DNA of 12,549 bases, taken from Smithella sp. ME-1 (lineage in GTDB: Bacteria > Desulfobacterota > Syntrophia > Syntrophales > Smithellaceae). Made by a program: the position numbers and the translations under genes. The stretch lies in the NCBI GenBank assembly GCA_000495415.1, contig AWGX01000859.1, positions 1-12,549 of the forward strand, written 5' to 3'. Below are positions 1 through 6,191 of this stretch, in pieces; the stretch's first letter is position 1, and every line of letters starts with the position of its first letter. The notes beneath the pieces were generated by a model. It was not told the DNA's origin and ran no database searches. It saw only the letters and a program-made list of their open reading frames with translations.

Positions 1-102
1 GGCGAGCATCCGCTCGCCAAAAACACCCAATTACCCCGTTTTATTGAGATAATACAAAATTTGTCTCATCTCAAAAATCCTGAACCATTAATTATTGAAT
101 AG
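1..102 (+). CDS. 3' end of an unidentified protein gene (partial)
   Basis: The plus strand is open from the first base for 33 codons and ends with TAG at 100-102. The peptide (starts GEHPLAKNTQLPRF, ends NPEPLIIE) has a normal protein-like composition. The gene would converge on cofC, leaving a 33-bp gap, which is an ordinary arrangement. The first 18 bases also form a perfect inverted repeat (7-bp arms, ATCC loop), which may simply lie inside this coding sequence. I do not recognise the family. An open stretch this short could occur by chance, so the call is tentative. Confidence 0.4.
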   Translation, partial: GEHPLAKNTQLPRFIEIIQNLSHLKNPEPLIIE

Positions 103-117
103 ACACAAAAAATCTGA

Positions 118-140
118 CATAAAAGATTAGAACTTTTATG
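118..140 (-). terminator. Weak AT-rich hairpin at the cofC stop codon, possible terminator
   Basis: CATAAAAG and CTTTTATG form a perfect 8-bp stem around a 7-base loop, and the stop codon of cofC lies within one arm. Read on the minus strand, the hairpin is followed after five bases by a run of six T. That fits a weak intrinsic terminator for the cofC operon. The stem is almost all A-T pairs and the T run is not adjacent, so activity is doubtful. Confidence 0.3.
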
Positions 141-741
141 AAGAATCAGATATGATTTGTTGATAAAAGGAATAATCATCCGGAAAATCAATATCCAACC
201 CAAGTGACTCAGATTGAAAAATAACCAATGGACAATTCAAATTGTTTGCGAGCTCCTGATGTTTTTGGAATGACTCACTACCGTAAGCAAAAGGGATTAT
301 CAATGGTGGGGAAACCCATAAAACATTCGTACCACTCTGGTGTCGGTCTGGGGCAATCAATACTCCGGTAGCAGGCGCTACTTCCAGCAAACGGTTCAAT
401 TCTTTTCGTGAAACGAAGGGTAAGTCTCCATGGATAACTAACATAGCCTCAACACCCTTGGATTCAAGGTGTTCTGCAGCCATTTGCACAGATCCGTTCA
501 ATCCATTGGGTTGTTTTTCGAGCAGGAATTCGAAACTATATGTGGCTGCAAAGCGGTTGAAAAAGGGATCGCTACTGACCACTAAAATTCCTTCCAACAT
601 TTGCCAGTCCGCCAGTTCCTGCAATGTATGCTCAAATAGCCTTATTACCAGTTTCCTTCGATCGACTACTGATAAGACGGGTGTTAATCTATTCTTTGCT
701 TTATTCAGTGCTTTAATCGGAATAACAGCCCAAATCCTCAT
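136..741 (-). CDS. cofC: 2-phospho-L-lactate (or phosphoenolpyruvate) guanylyltransferase CofC
   Basis: CofC activates 2-phospholactate (phosphoenolpyruvate in some bacteria) with GTP. This gives the dinucleotide that CofD uses to build the side chain of coenzyme F420; it acts in the cytosol. The 201 residues match the usual family length. Visible motifs are the N-terminal nucleotide-binding IPIKALNKAKNRL (7-19), GDLP (105-108), PDRHQSGTN (131-139), FAYGSESFQKH (151-161) and the acidic LDIDFPDD (182-189). It is the last gene of a four-gene operon, 8 nt after cofD. No Shine-Dalgarno precedes the ATG. Instead a TATAAT hexamer, overlapping the cofD stop, ends 7 nt before it, so initiation may be leaderless or coupled to cofD. 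Which substrate is used cannot be read from the sequence. Confidence 0.9.
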   Translation of the reverse strand: MRIWAVIPIKALNKAKNRLTPVLSVVDRRKLVIRLFEHTLQELADWQMLEGILVVSSDPFFNRFAATYSFEFLLEKQPNGLNGSVQMAAEHLESKGVEAMLVIHGDLPFVSRKELNRLLEVAPATGVLIAPDRHQSGTNVLWVSPPLIIPFAYGSESFQKHQELANNLNCPLVIFQSESLGLDIDFPDDYSFYQQIISDSS

Positions 742-749
742 GGGTTGGA

Positions 750-1712
750 TTATACCAAATGGTAGGCAAAATCCATCAGGTGAGAAGCCATCTCTTTTTG
801 TAAGCGTGGATCCATTAACATTGTATTGGTAACGAATACTTCTATACCCATAGCTGAAATTTCAGCCTTTAAATTCTGATCTTGAGTATCAATCACAAAT
901 CCATTCAATAAGGATTTTTTTTGATAATATGCTGCGACATTGGTTGCAGAAGCTTCCTTTCCTAATAATTCTTGAAACATTTTTGCTGCAGGTCCTTTAA
1001 CTGCCTTCCCACCAATAATTGGGCTGATCCCCACGACCGTTTTGTTACGTACTAAATCTAAGATGCCTGGGAGGTTGAGGATTGGATCTATACTAACAAA
1101 GGGATTGGAAGGGCAAATGATGATTAAATCTGCTTCAGTAAAAGCATGATTAACCTGAGAAGTCATCTTTGCGTTTGCTGCATCTTCCCAGCGTAATCCA
1201 ATTAATTCCGGTTGCCATTTTTCTTTGACGAAATACGTTTGAAAATCAATTTCACCTGAATTGGTTATCGCGATTGTGCGATAAGGTTCATCACACATAG
1301 GTAGAATGGAATGTTTTACACCCAAAGAAGAACTAATTTTTTTAGTTACCTCTGTCAAACGAATTCCTTCACGCAACCACAAGGTTCGGGATAAATGAAT
1401 TGCCAAATCACGATCACCCAGGCCAAACCAATCCGGATGGCCCAACAAACGCATCTGTTCCAAACAACGATGGCCTTCATCCTGCAGTCCCCAACCTGTT
1501 TCCGAGTTTGATATCCCTGCAAGAGTATAGATTACAGTATCGAGATCCGGAGATATCGATAACCCCCAAAATTCAAAATCATCTCCTGTATTAACAATAA
1601 TACTGAGATGCTCAGAGTCTAAAATTTGGGCCAGTCCATTGACCATTCGTGCACCACCCACCCCACCAGCCAGAGCAACAACTTTTAATCTAGAAAAATC
1701 AGATATATTCAT
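750..1712 (-). CDS. cofD: 2-phospho-L-lactate transferase CofD
   Basis: CofD transfers the phospholactyl (or phosphoenolpyruvyl) group from the GDP-activated CofC product to the deazaflavin Fo, giving F420-0 or its dehydro form. The 320 residues carry the full family signature: GGVGGAR (16-22), NTGDD (41-45), [13 protein letters not shown] (54-66), [13 protein letters not shown] (200-212) and [14 protein letters not shown] (229-242), which are the Fo, GDP and metal binding segments. Its ATG overlaps the TGA of the PhzF-like gene by 4 nt, so the two are probably translationally coupled, and cofC follows directly. CofE and the Fo synthase genes needed for complete F420 are not in this window. 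Confidence 0.93.
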   Translation of the reverse strand: MNISDFSRLKVVALAGGVGGARMVNGLAQILDSEHLSIIVNTGDDFEFWGLSISPDLDTVIYTLAGISNSETGWGLQDEGHRCLEQMRLLGHPDWFGLGDRDLAIHLSRTLWLREGIRLTEVTKKISSSLGVKHSILPMCDEPYRTIAITNSGEIDFQTYFVKEKWQPELIGLRWEDAANAKMTSQVNHAFTEADLIIICPSNPFVSIDPILNLPGILDLVRNKTVVGISPIIGGKAVKGPAAKMFQELLGKEASATNVAAYYQKKSLLNGFVIDTQDQNLKAEISAMGIEVFVTNTMLMDPRLQKEMASHLMDFAYHLV

Positions 1713-2611
1713 AAGGAATCCGGTAAGTGTAGCATCCCGGTTAATACCGTTACTGCTGGTCCACCGACTTTGACTGTCTTAATATCATCCCGTGGTCCGA
1801 CCACCTCCACTTTTGCCTGGCCGGGACGGTGCATCCAATGACCCTGTTCAGCTATGAAGACTGGCTCATCCAGCAGACCATAATGCCATAAATAGGCTGC
1901 CATGCCCCCGGTGGCCGATCCGGTGAATGGATCTTCAAAAATATCAGGCGGGGGGCTGAGATGCCGTGCAAATGTCTTTCCTGCTGGGCTGATACCTCCC
2001 AGACAAAAGAAATGGGATGAAAACCAATCGCTGTTTTGGTGCAATTCCTGATAGGCTTTGCTGTTGGGGTTGAGTTTCTTAAGGACATCCAGATTTTTTA
2101 CACAGACCATCAATTGCGGTGTACCTGTGCTGACTGTTTGTATGGGAACACCAGTCATCAAGTCAACCTTTGATAATCCAAATACATGCAATAACTCCTC
2201 AGGTTCATAAACCCGCAAAAAGAGAGGTTTCTTCTGGCTCATGATGATATTATTCACTTGACCGTGGTGTGACTGAACTTCTACCGGGATGGGTCCAACT
2301 TGCAATTCAAGATGGATAAGGGTGATGTCTCCAGAAAGCCTAAGGCGACCCGAATCAACCAGAGCATAGGTTGTTGCAATGGTCGGATGCCCTGCTAATG
2401 GAATTTCTCCCATAGGGGTGAAATAGCGAACACCAAAATCTGAGACCTTGGACGACCGTACGAATGAAGACTCGGATAAATTCATTTCACGGGTGATGGC
2501 AAGCATGGTCTGATCATCCAGGTCATCTGTATCAAAAAAGACCGCGCAGGGATTTCCGCCCAGTGCTTTTTCTGTAAATGCATCGACTTGCATGAATGGA
2601 TATTTTCGCAT
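1709..2611 (-). CDS. PhzF-family isomerase/epimerase-like protein
   Basis: A 300-residue member of the PhzF fold (two diaminopimelate-epimerase-like halves). Visible motifs are the start [16 protein letters not shown] (9-24), NLSESSF with the expected catalytic Glu at 47, [14 protein letters not shown] (64-77) and [11 protein letters not shown] (226-236). Known members catalyse proton-shift isomerisations of small acids, such as the phenazine precursor. Most bacterial paralogues have no known substrate, and no phenazine genes are present. The start has a GAGG ribosome site 8 nt upstream. The stop overlaps the start of cofD, placing the gene inside the F420 operon. A role on an F420 precursor is possible but is only inferred from position. 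Confidence 0.85.
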   Translation of the reverse strand: MRKYPFMQVDAFTEKALGGNPCAVFFDTDDLDDQTMLAITREMNLSESSFVRSSKVSDFGVRYFTPMGEIPLAGHPTIATTYALVDSGRLRLSGDITLIHLELQVGPIPVEVQSHHGQVNNIIMSQKKPLFLRVYEPEELLHVFGLSKVDLMTGVPIQTVSTGTPQLMVCVKNLDVLKKLNPNSKAYQELHQNSDWFSSHFFCLGGISPAGKTFARHLSPPPDIFEDPFTGSATGGMAAYLWHYGLLDEPVFIAEQGHWMHRPGQAKVEVVGPRDDIKTVKVGGPAVTVLTGMLHLPDSL

Positions 2612-2625
2612 TAAAAAAACCTCAA

Positions 2626-3384
2626 CTAATCCACACAGAGATCATCTTCTTCGGGATTTTCAAATGCCGGAATGGATTCGAGTAGTTGAAGATCACCGGA
2701 ATTTGTAACTTTTATTTTTTGCATGGTCGTTGTATGGGGACCACATCCACATGCTTGATAACTATATAAAATAACTTCAAATCCATCACTTACCAATTGG
2801 ACATTCGTTTCCTGTAATGGATTTGCTAAAAGTCGGTAACCTTCAAGATTTTCCAAATCATATCTGGCTTCTGCCCCGGTAGCTGCAATGGCGTATCCTA
2901 AAGCCTGGTCTCCGTTAGTGATGGGGGCAAAATTATATTTAAGATCTTCCAAATCCCGGATTAGTAAATAATCACCATCTTGATACAGTAATAATCTTTG
3001 TTTTACCTTGAAAGAGCATCCGCTATCATATAGACCTTTTGATTCGGTTTCATCGGGAGGGGTTTGAAGTTGGGGGGCATAGGTACAACTGACGAATTGA
3101 CTCCCGGAATTTAAGTAATCAAGGTATTGCGGAGTAGTTATCAATGTGTCACATCCCATCTTTTTGGGAATACTGTCCTGGTTACAAACAGCGTAATCAT
3201 CTGTTTGCCAGAGGCAGCCAATATTTTGGAATGGTGACAAATCCTGAACCTCAACAACCGGTTGTGTACTGGCAACAATATTCTCGCTGGAATTGTTGAT
3301 CCAGGGTAAAGAACAGGCAGAAGCAATTAACAATAACATTATAGGTAAAAATAATATCCGGCCCCGTTGCTTATGTAGCTTCAT
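2626..3384 (-). CDS. Cysteine-rich secreted lipoprotein, function unknown
   Basis: The protein has 252 residues. A basic start (MKLHKQRGR), a hydrophobic stretch at 10-22 and the lipobox-like ASAC ending at Cys24 indicate export and lipidation, placing it on the outer face of the membrane. The mature part contains eight further cysteines (about 57, 67, 78, 100, 123, 212, 214 and 250), including a CGCGPH motif at 212-217. That number would allow four disulfides. I recognise no family. It is the first gene of the cofD-cofC operon, with AAAGGAT about 9 nt before the ATG and only 14 nt between its stop and the PhzF-like gene. Why a lipoprotein leads F420 genes is unclear. Confidence 0.75.
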   Translation of the reverse strand: MKLHKQRGRILFLPIMLLLIASACSLPWINNSSENIVASTQPVVEVQDLSPFQNIGCLWQTDDYAVCNQDSIPKKMGCDTLITTPQYLDYLNSGSQFVSCTYAPQLQTPPDETESKGLYDSGCSFKVKQRLLLYQDGDYLLIRDLEDLKYNFAPITNGDQALGYAIAATGAEARYDLENLEGYRLLANPLQETNVQLVSDGFEVILYSYQACGCGPHTTTMQKIKVTNSGDLQLLESIPAFENPEEDDLCVD

Positions 3385-3440
3385 TTAAGATCATCCTTTG
3401 AGATTGATTGGCAAAACAAATTATTTATCCAATTAATTGT

Positions 3441-3446
3441 ATTATA
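3441..3446 (-). promoter_or_regulatory. Candidate -10 box for the lipoprotein-cofD-cofC operon
   Basis: On the minus strand this hexamer is a perfect TATAAT, 57 nt upstream of the lipoprotein ATG. No good -35 hexamer lies 16-18 nt away (GCTGAT is at that distance). The -35 zone is covered by the inverted repeat at 3460-3485, which would fit a promoter that depends on a regulator. The -10 match in AT-rich DNA is only modest evidence. Confidence 0.4.
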
Positions 3447-3459
3447 GTTTGAATTAGAC

Positions 3460-3485
3460 AGAAATCAGCGAGAAATTTGATTTCT
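3460..3485. repeat. 8-bp inverted repeat over the -35 region, candidate operator
   Basis: AGAAATCA and TGATTTCT are perfect inverted copies separated by 10 bp (centre to centre 18 bp). The repeat lies between the uridine-kinase-like stop and the TATAAT of the downstream operon, across the position expected for its -35 element. As RNA it could fold, but no T run follows on either strand close enough for a terminator, so a protein-binding site is the better reading. It could also be chance in AT-rich sequence. Confidence 0.3.
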
Positions 3486-3511
3486 TATTATATGCAGATG
3501 AAAAAATGTCC

Positions 3512-4189
3512 TCAACCAGCTACTTCACGCTGAAATGTCAAAGTCGGTTTTTGCCAATCATTATTTTCGATGATTACATCAGCATGTTGTAAGGGATGGC
3601 AGCGTTCCAGGTAAATTTGATGGGCAGGAAAACAGCGTAGCTGGTATTTTTTGTGAATATTTTCAAGGGAATGATAATAATGGAGATCACGTTTGAATGC
3701 TCTGTCCAGGCTTACATCCTGGTCGATATCGATAAAAATACGAATATCCCAAAAAGGATCGAGTTCCTGTCGTTGCAGAAATAATCCATCTAATAATAAG
3801 ATTGCATTTTCCTCAGCTGTTTCCCATTCGCTTTCAACTTTTTGATTCGTTGTATAATCAAAAATCTGTCTGCGAAATTGGTGGTTTCCATCTGGGCTGA
3901 GTGGTTCCAGGACATTGGATATAACCGAGTCAAGATTAAATGAATCGTAATAATAGCCTTCGGGTGAATATTCTCCGCGGCGATAACGGTATTTTTTGGG
4001 GTGGTGAAAACCATCAATGGAAATATTGATAATCTGGCGCCCGCTTTTCCTTAATGGGAAAATGAGTTCCTTAGCCAATTTTGATTTACCTGCGTTGTCC
4101 AATCCATCAATTGCCACGCGAATGGGATGATCTCTGGTTTTATCAACGATGTATTTTGTTAATGCTTCCAACAATTGTGATCGCAGCAT
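3512..4189 (-). CDS. Uridine-kinase-like P-loop kinase
   Basis: The 225-residue protein has a Walker A loop GLDNAGKS (29-36), an aspartate-led segment DGFHHPKKYRYRRG (59-72) followed by SPEGYYYDSFNLD (75-87), and a hydrophobic strand ILLLDGLFL that fits Walker B. This is the layout of uridine kinase/phosphoribulokinase-type enzymes; likely substrates are uridine or cytidine, but this branch is not proven to have that activity. The start at 4189 is preferred because GGAG lies about 11 nt upstream and the gene begins 4 nt after the preceding stop. A longer open frame up to 4303 would overlap the oxidoreductase gene by 110 nt. It is the last gene of the 5363-3512 operon. Confidence 0.8.
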   Translation of the reverse strand: MLRSQLLEALTKYIVDKTRDHPIRVAIDGLDNAGKSKLAKELIFPLRKSGRQIINISIDGFHHPKKYRYRRGEYSPEGYYYDSFNLDSVISNVLEPLSPDGNHQFRRQIFDYTTNQKVESEWETAEENAILLLDGLFLQRQELDPFWDIRIFIDIDQDVSLDRAFKRDLHYYHSLENIHKKYQLRCFPAHQIYLERCHPLQHADVIIENNDWQKPTLTFQREVAG

Positions 4190-4193
4190 TGTC

Positions 4194-4763
4194 TTATTTT
4201 CTCCGTTTTTTGATGAGCAGCAGGAAGAACAGAAAAGCAGTTGTAATTTGCCAGAACCAGGCATATTCTCCTGGTCCATCATTGCCAGTTTTTTCGGCAA
4301 CAAGGTTGATTCGTATCAACCGATAGTCTTTGGTCACCTCCGCCAAGTTAACATCATCAATCGTCAGGGGGTGAATTCCAAACATGGGTGCAGCAAATCC
4401 ACTGCCGATTAACACTTCCCGCATAATATGGTTTCGATCCGGATGATCGCTGACATCAACGGCTTGTGCTCGCCGCCACCCTTCCGTTAACCATGCTTCA
4501 ATTTCTGGATTACGTATCAGGTTCTTGTACCAATCAGACTGCACTCCGAACCCCGAGGTGCAGTAAATTTCATTATTAACGGTGGAATAATTAACCGGGG
4601 TAAGGTATTTATTTCCGGTTTTGCGACCATAATGAGTAATGACCAAAAAACGGCCAAATACCTTTGGCCAAATATTGAGGAATTTACCCAATCCTAATTT
4701 CCAAAGCAGCACCATAAATTTATTAAAATATTTGAATAGATTTCTCAATAAGTCTTCATTCAT
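4194..4763 (-). CDS. Deazaflavin (F420)-dependent nitroreductase-family oxidoreductase with C-terminal membrane anchor
   Basis: A 189-residue split-barrel protein of the Ddn-like flavin/deazaflavin oxidoreductase group. The diagnostic stretch is HYGRKTGNKYLTPVNY (44-59), followed by CTSGFGVQSDWYKNLIRNP (68-86), which binds cofactor in the family. Known relatives use F420H2 to reduce quinones, enones or nitro compounds. Unusually, the chain ends in a hydrophobic segment (about 167-184) followed by KKRRK, which looks like a single C-terminal membrane anchor with a cytosolic basic tail. The ribosome site AGGTGAG is strong. It sits in a four-gene operon with F420 biosynthesis genes in the next operon downstream, which supports F420 as cofactor. 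The substrate is unknown. Confidence 0.85.
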   Translation of the reverse strand: MNEDLLRNLFKYFNKFMVLLWKLGLGKFLNIWPKVFGRFLVITHYGRKTGNKYLTPVNYSTVNNEIYCTSGFGVQSDWYKNLIRNPEIEAWLTEGWRRAQAVDVSDHPDRNHIMREVLIGSGFAAPMFGIHPLTIDDVNLAEVTKDYRLIRINLVAEKTGNDGPGEYAWFWQITTAFLFFLLLIKKRRK

Positions 4764-4777
4764 ATGATCTCACCTGC

Positions 4778-5119
4778 TCATTCAAAATATTGATTCAGTA
4801 TGGGGATGACTCGTATCAGCGGTTCTTCATAAGGGTGAGCAACACGAATCGCCTGGAGAGCTGCCGTGACGTGTTCCTTTTTGCAATTGATTTCCAGTTT
4901 AATCTCAGGTGCTATCTCCAGTTTTCCTACCTCACCTTGAAACGGATTTGCTCCATCCATTGGACGCCAATGTCCGGTTACCTGAGATGTGGCAAAAACA
5001 TTATCGTAATTGCCAACAATACCTGCATTTGCAGCAAATAAAGCAAGTCGTATGGCTTCTAAATATTCTTCTGGGAGGTAGACTTCAATTTTAAAATCAG
5101 TAACATTATTTAAATTCAT
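4778..5119 (-). CDS. Stand-alone NIF3/YqfO-type (CutA1-like) domain protein
   Basis: The 113 residues match the small ferredoxin-like domain that is inserted in many NIF3/YqfO proteins and also occurs alone. Motifs are VYLPEEY near the start, GNYDN (36-40), GANPFQGEVGKLE (56-68) and AHPYEEP (94-100). Its fold resembles the metal-tolerance protein CutA1 and PII proteins. The biochemical role is unknown, though metal binding or sensing has been proposed for the wider family. The catalytic di-metal NIF3 domain is absent, and the gene is complete, with an AGGA ribosome site 9 nt before the ATG. It lies 14 nt upstream of the oxidoreductase gene and 43 nt downstream of the small orphan gene. Confidence 0.85.
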   Translation of the reverse strand: MNLNNVTDFKIEVYLPEEYLEAIRLALFAANAGIVGNYDNVFATSQVTGHWRPMDGANPFQGEVGKLEIAPEIKLEINCKKEHVTAALQAIRVAHPYEEPLIRVIPILNQYFE

Positions 5120-5162
5120 TTATGCATTCCTGATATCCTGGGTAAAACCTGAAAAATATGAA

Positions 5163-5363
5163 TTAATATTTAGAATTGGAGAGATTTTGAGTCGCAGGTT
5201 GAATACGATTTTTTTTTGGAAAAAGCCATTCTTTTAATGACAGGAAATTTTTAATTTTTGATGATGAATGTTGGTAGTCTTTAGGGATTGGTGTACATAG
5301 GCATTGATAAATAATTACAGGGCTTTTCCCATTTGACAGCTGACTGAACTCATACTCTCGCAT
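5163..5363 (-). CDS. Orphan 66-residue protein, first gene of its operon
   Basis: I recognise no family. The peptide is hydrophilic, with two Cys as CLC (21-23), a Lys/Ser-rich middle, KEWLFPKKNR (44-53) and a polar end; there is no signal peptide or membrane segment. What argues that it is real is upstream: a GGAGGT ribosome site 6 nt from the ATG, the best in the window, and a near-consensus promoter (5388-5416) giving a leader of about 20 nt. It precedes the NIF3-type gene by 43 nt. It could be a small regulator or a leader peptide, or a fast-evolving lineage-specific protein. Confidence 0.6.
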   Translation of the reverse strand: MREYEFSQLSNGKSPVIIYQCLCTPIPKDYQHSSSKIKNFLSLKEWLFPKKNRIQPATQNLSNSKY

Positions 5364-5387
5364 GTTTGACCTCCATCTTTTAAGAAT

Positions 5388-5416
5388 AGTATAAGGAAAA
5401 ATGAATCGGGTTTCAA
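5388..5416 (-). promoter_or_regulatory. Near-consensus sigma-70-type promoter for the 5363-3512 operon
   Basis: Read on the minus strand, TTGAAA (5411-5416) is followed after exactly 17 bp by TATACT (5388-5393). Each hexamer matches the consensus at five of six positions with ideal spacing. The predicted transcription start, near 5381, falls about 20 nt before the ATG of the 66-residue gene and leaves room for its GGAGGT site. Confidence 0.7.
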
Positions 5417-5469
5417 ATATTTCTTAAGAATTTACTTTTGATCAGAAAAAACCATCAAGTAGCCAGTTA

Positions 5470-5784
5470 TTATGAGATCCAACCAAAGTTCCGCATGTCG
5501 ATGCTATTATCTTCCCTGAAAATAATCCCTTCCTGTTCCAGCAACGCTCTTTGCATAGCAGATCCAAACCCGGCACCATGCGGGCTGATCAAACCTTTGG
5601 AATTGATCACTCTTTGCCAGGGAATGCCAGAATCATTGGGTAATGAAGCCAGCGCATAACCCACCATGCGTGCCGTACATCCTGGGATCATTTTTGAAAT
5701 CTGACCATAGCTGGCAACCTTTCCAGCCGGGATTTGTTTCACAATGTCAAATACCAAATCACGAAATGTAATTTTTTTACTCAT
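5470..5784 (-). CDS. Alkyltransferase-like (ATL) protein, MGMT fold with Trp for Cys
   Basis: A 104-residue protein with the DNA-binding C-terminal domain of O6-methylguanine-DNA methyltransferase. In place of the acceptor motif PCHRV it has PWQRVIN (55-61), so Trp56 occupies the cysteine position. This defines alkyltransferase-like proteins, which cannot remove the alkyl group but bind O6-alkylguanine tightly and hand the lesion to nucleotide excision repair. Tyr26 in ASYGQ and the arginine-finger segment ARMVGYAL (38-45) are kept. ATG at 5784 is chosen, with AAGG at a 6-nt spacing; TTG at 5790 is the alternative and overlaps that site. It is the last gene of the tag operon, 17 nt after the YjbR gene. 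Confidence 0.9.
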   Translation of the reverse strand: MSKKITFRDLVFDIVKQIPAGKVASYGQISKMIPGCTARMVGYALASLPNDSGIPWQRVINSKGLISPHGAGFGSAMQRALLEQEGIIFREDNSIDMRNFGWIS

Positions 5785-5801
5785 CTTCAACCTTGATTTT
5801 T

Positions 5802-6188
5802 TTATTGGTTGTGTTCATTCTGTTTGGCAATTTTTTTCAATATTCTATTGCGCAGAAATCCGGGCAATTCATTGATGGCCAGGTTATAAGAATCTTTTAC
5901 CCATTGCAATATGATTTCATCAGAAATGTCATCATTACCAAGGAAAATGGAAATCCAATGAGTGCGATTCTGATGATAGCTTGGAACAACTCCTGAATAT
6001 TGTTTAATTAATTGAATTGCACTTTCAGGATCGCATTTCAAACTCACAAAAATTGGGTCAGATTGCCATGAGATATAAGCAAATGCTTTACCCAATATCT
6101 TGTAAACCATGGTGTCTGGCCCTTGAGGAAAATCCAGCCTTGATTCTGGCAGGTTAAAAAGATAACTCTTAATTGTTTCAAATTCCAT
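5802..6188 (-). CDS. MmcQ/YjbR family protein
   Basis: The 128 residues follow the YjbR pattern: FPQGPDTMVYK (20-30), strand ISWQSDPIFVSLKCDPE (39-55), VPSYHQNRTHW (68-78) and KDSYNL (98-103). The fold resembles double-stranded DNA-binding CyaY-like proteins and the family is labelled DNA-binding, but its true function is unknown. The ribosome site AAAGGAT spans the stop of the gene before it, and the spacer between genes is 3 nt, so translation is probably coupled. Its position between genes of an alkylation-repair operon is suggestive only. Confidence 0.88.
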   Translation of the reverse strand: MEFETIKSYLFNLPESRLDFPQGPDTMVYKILGKAFAYISWQSDPIFVSLKCDPESAIQLIKQYSGVVPSYHQNRTHWISIFLGNDDISDEIILQWVKDSYNLAINELPGFLRNRILKKIAKQNEHNQ

Positions 6189-6191
6189 TTT

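Noticed and set aside
458..832. 124-codon plus-strand open frame opposite cofC and the end of cofD.
   Set aside because: It is a shadow of two genes with clear family motifs; its composition is atypical.
1709..2611. Phenazine biosynthesis cluster suggested by the PhzF-like gene.
   Set aside because: No other phz-type genes are present; PhzF-fold paralogues are widespread without phenazine production.
4190..4303. Longer N-terminus for the uridine-kinase-like gene (38 extra residues).
   Set aside because: It would overlap the oxidoreductase gene by 110 nt, has a Cys/Ser-rich unlikely composition, and a ribosome site supports the ATG at 4189.
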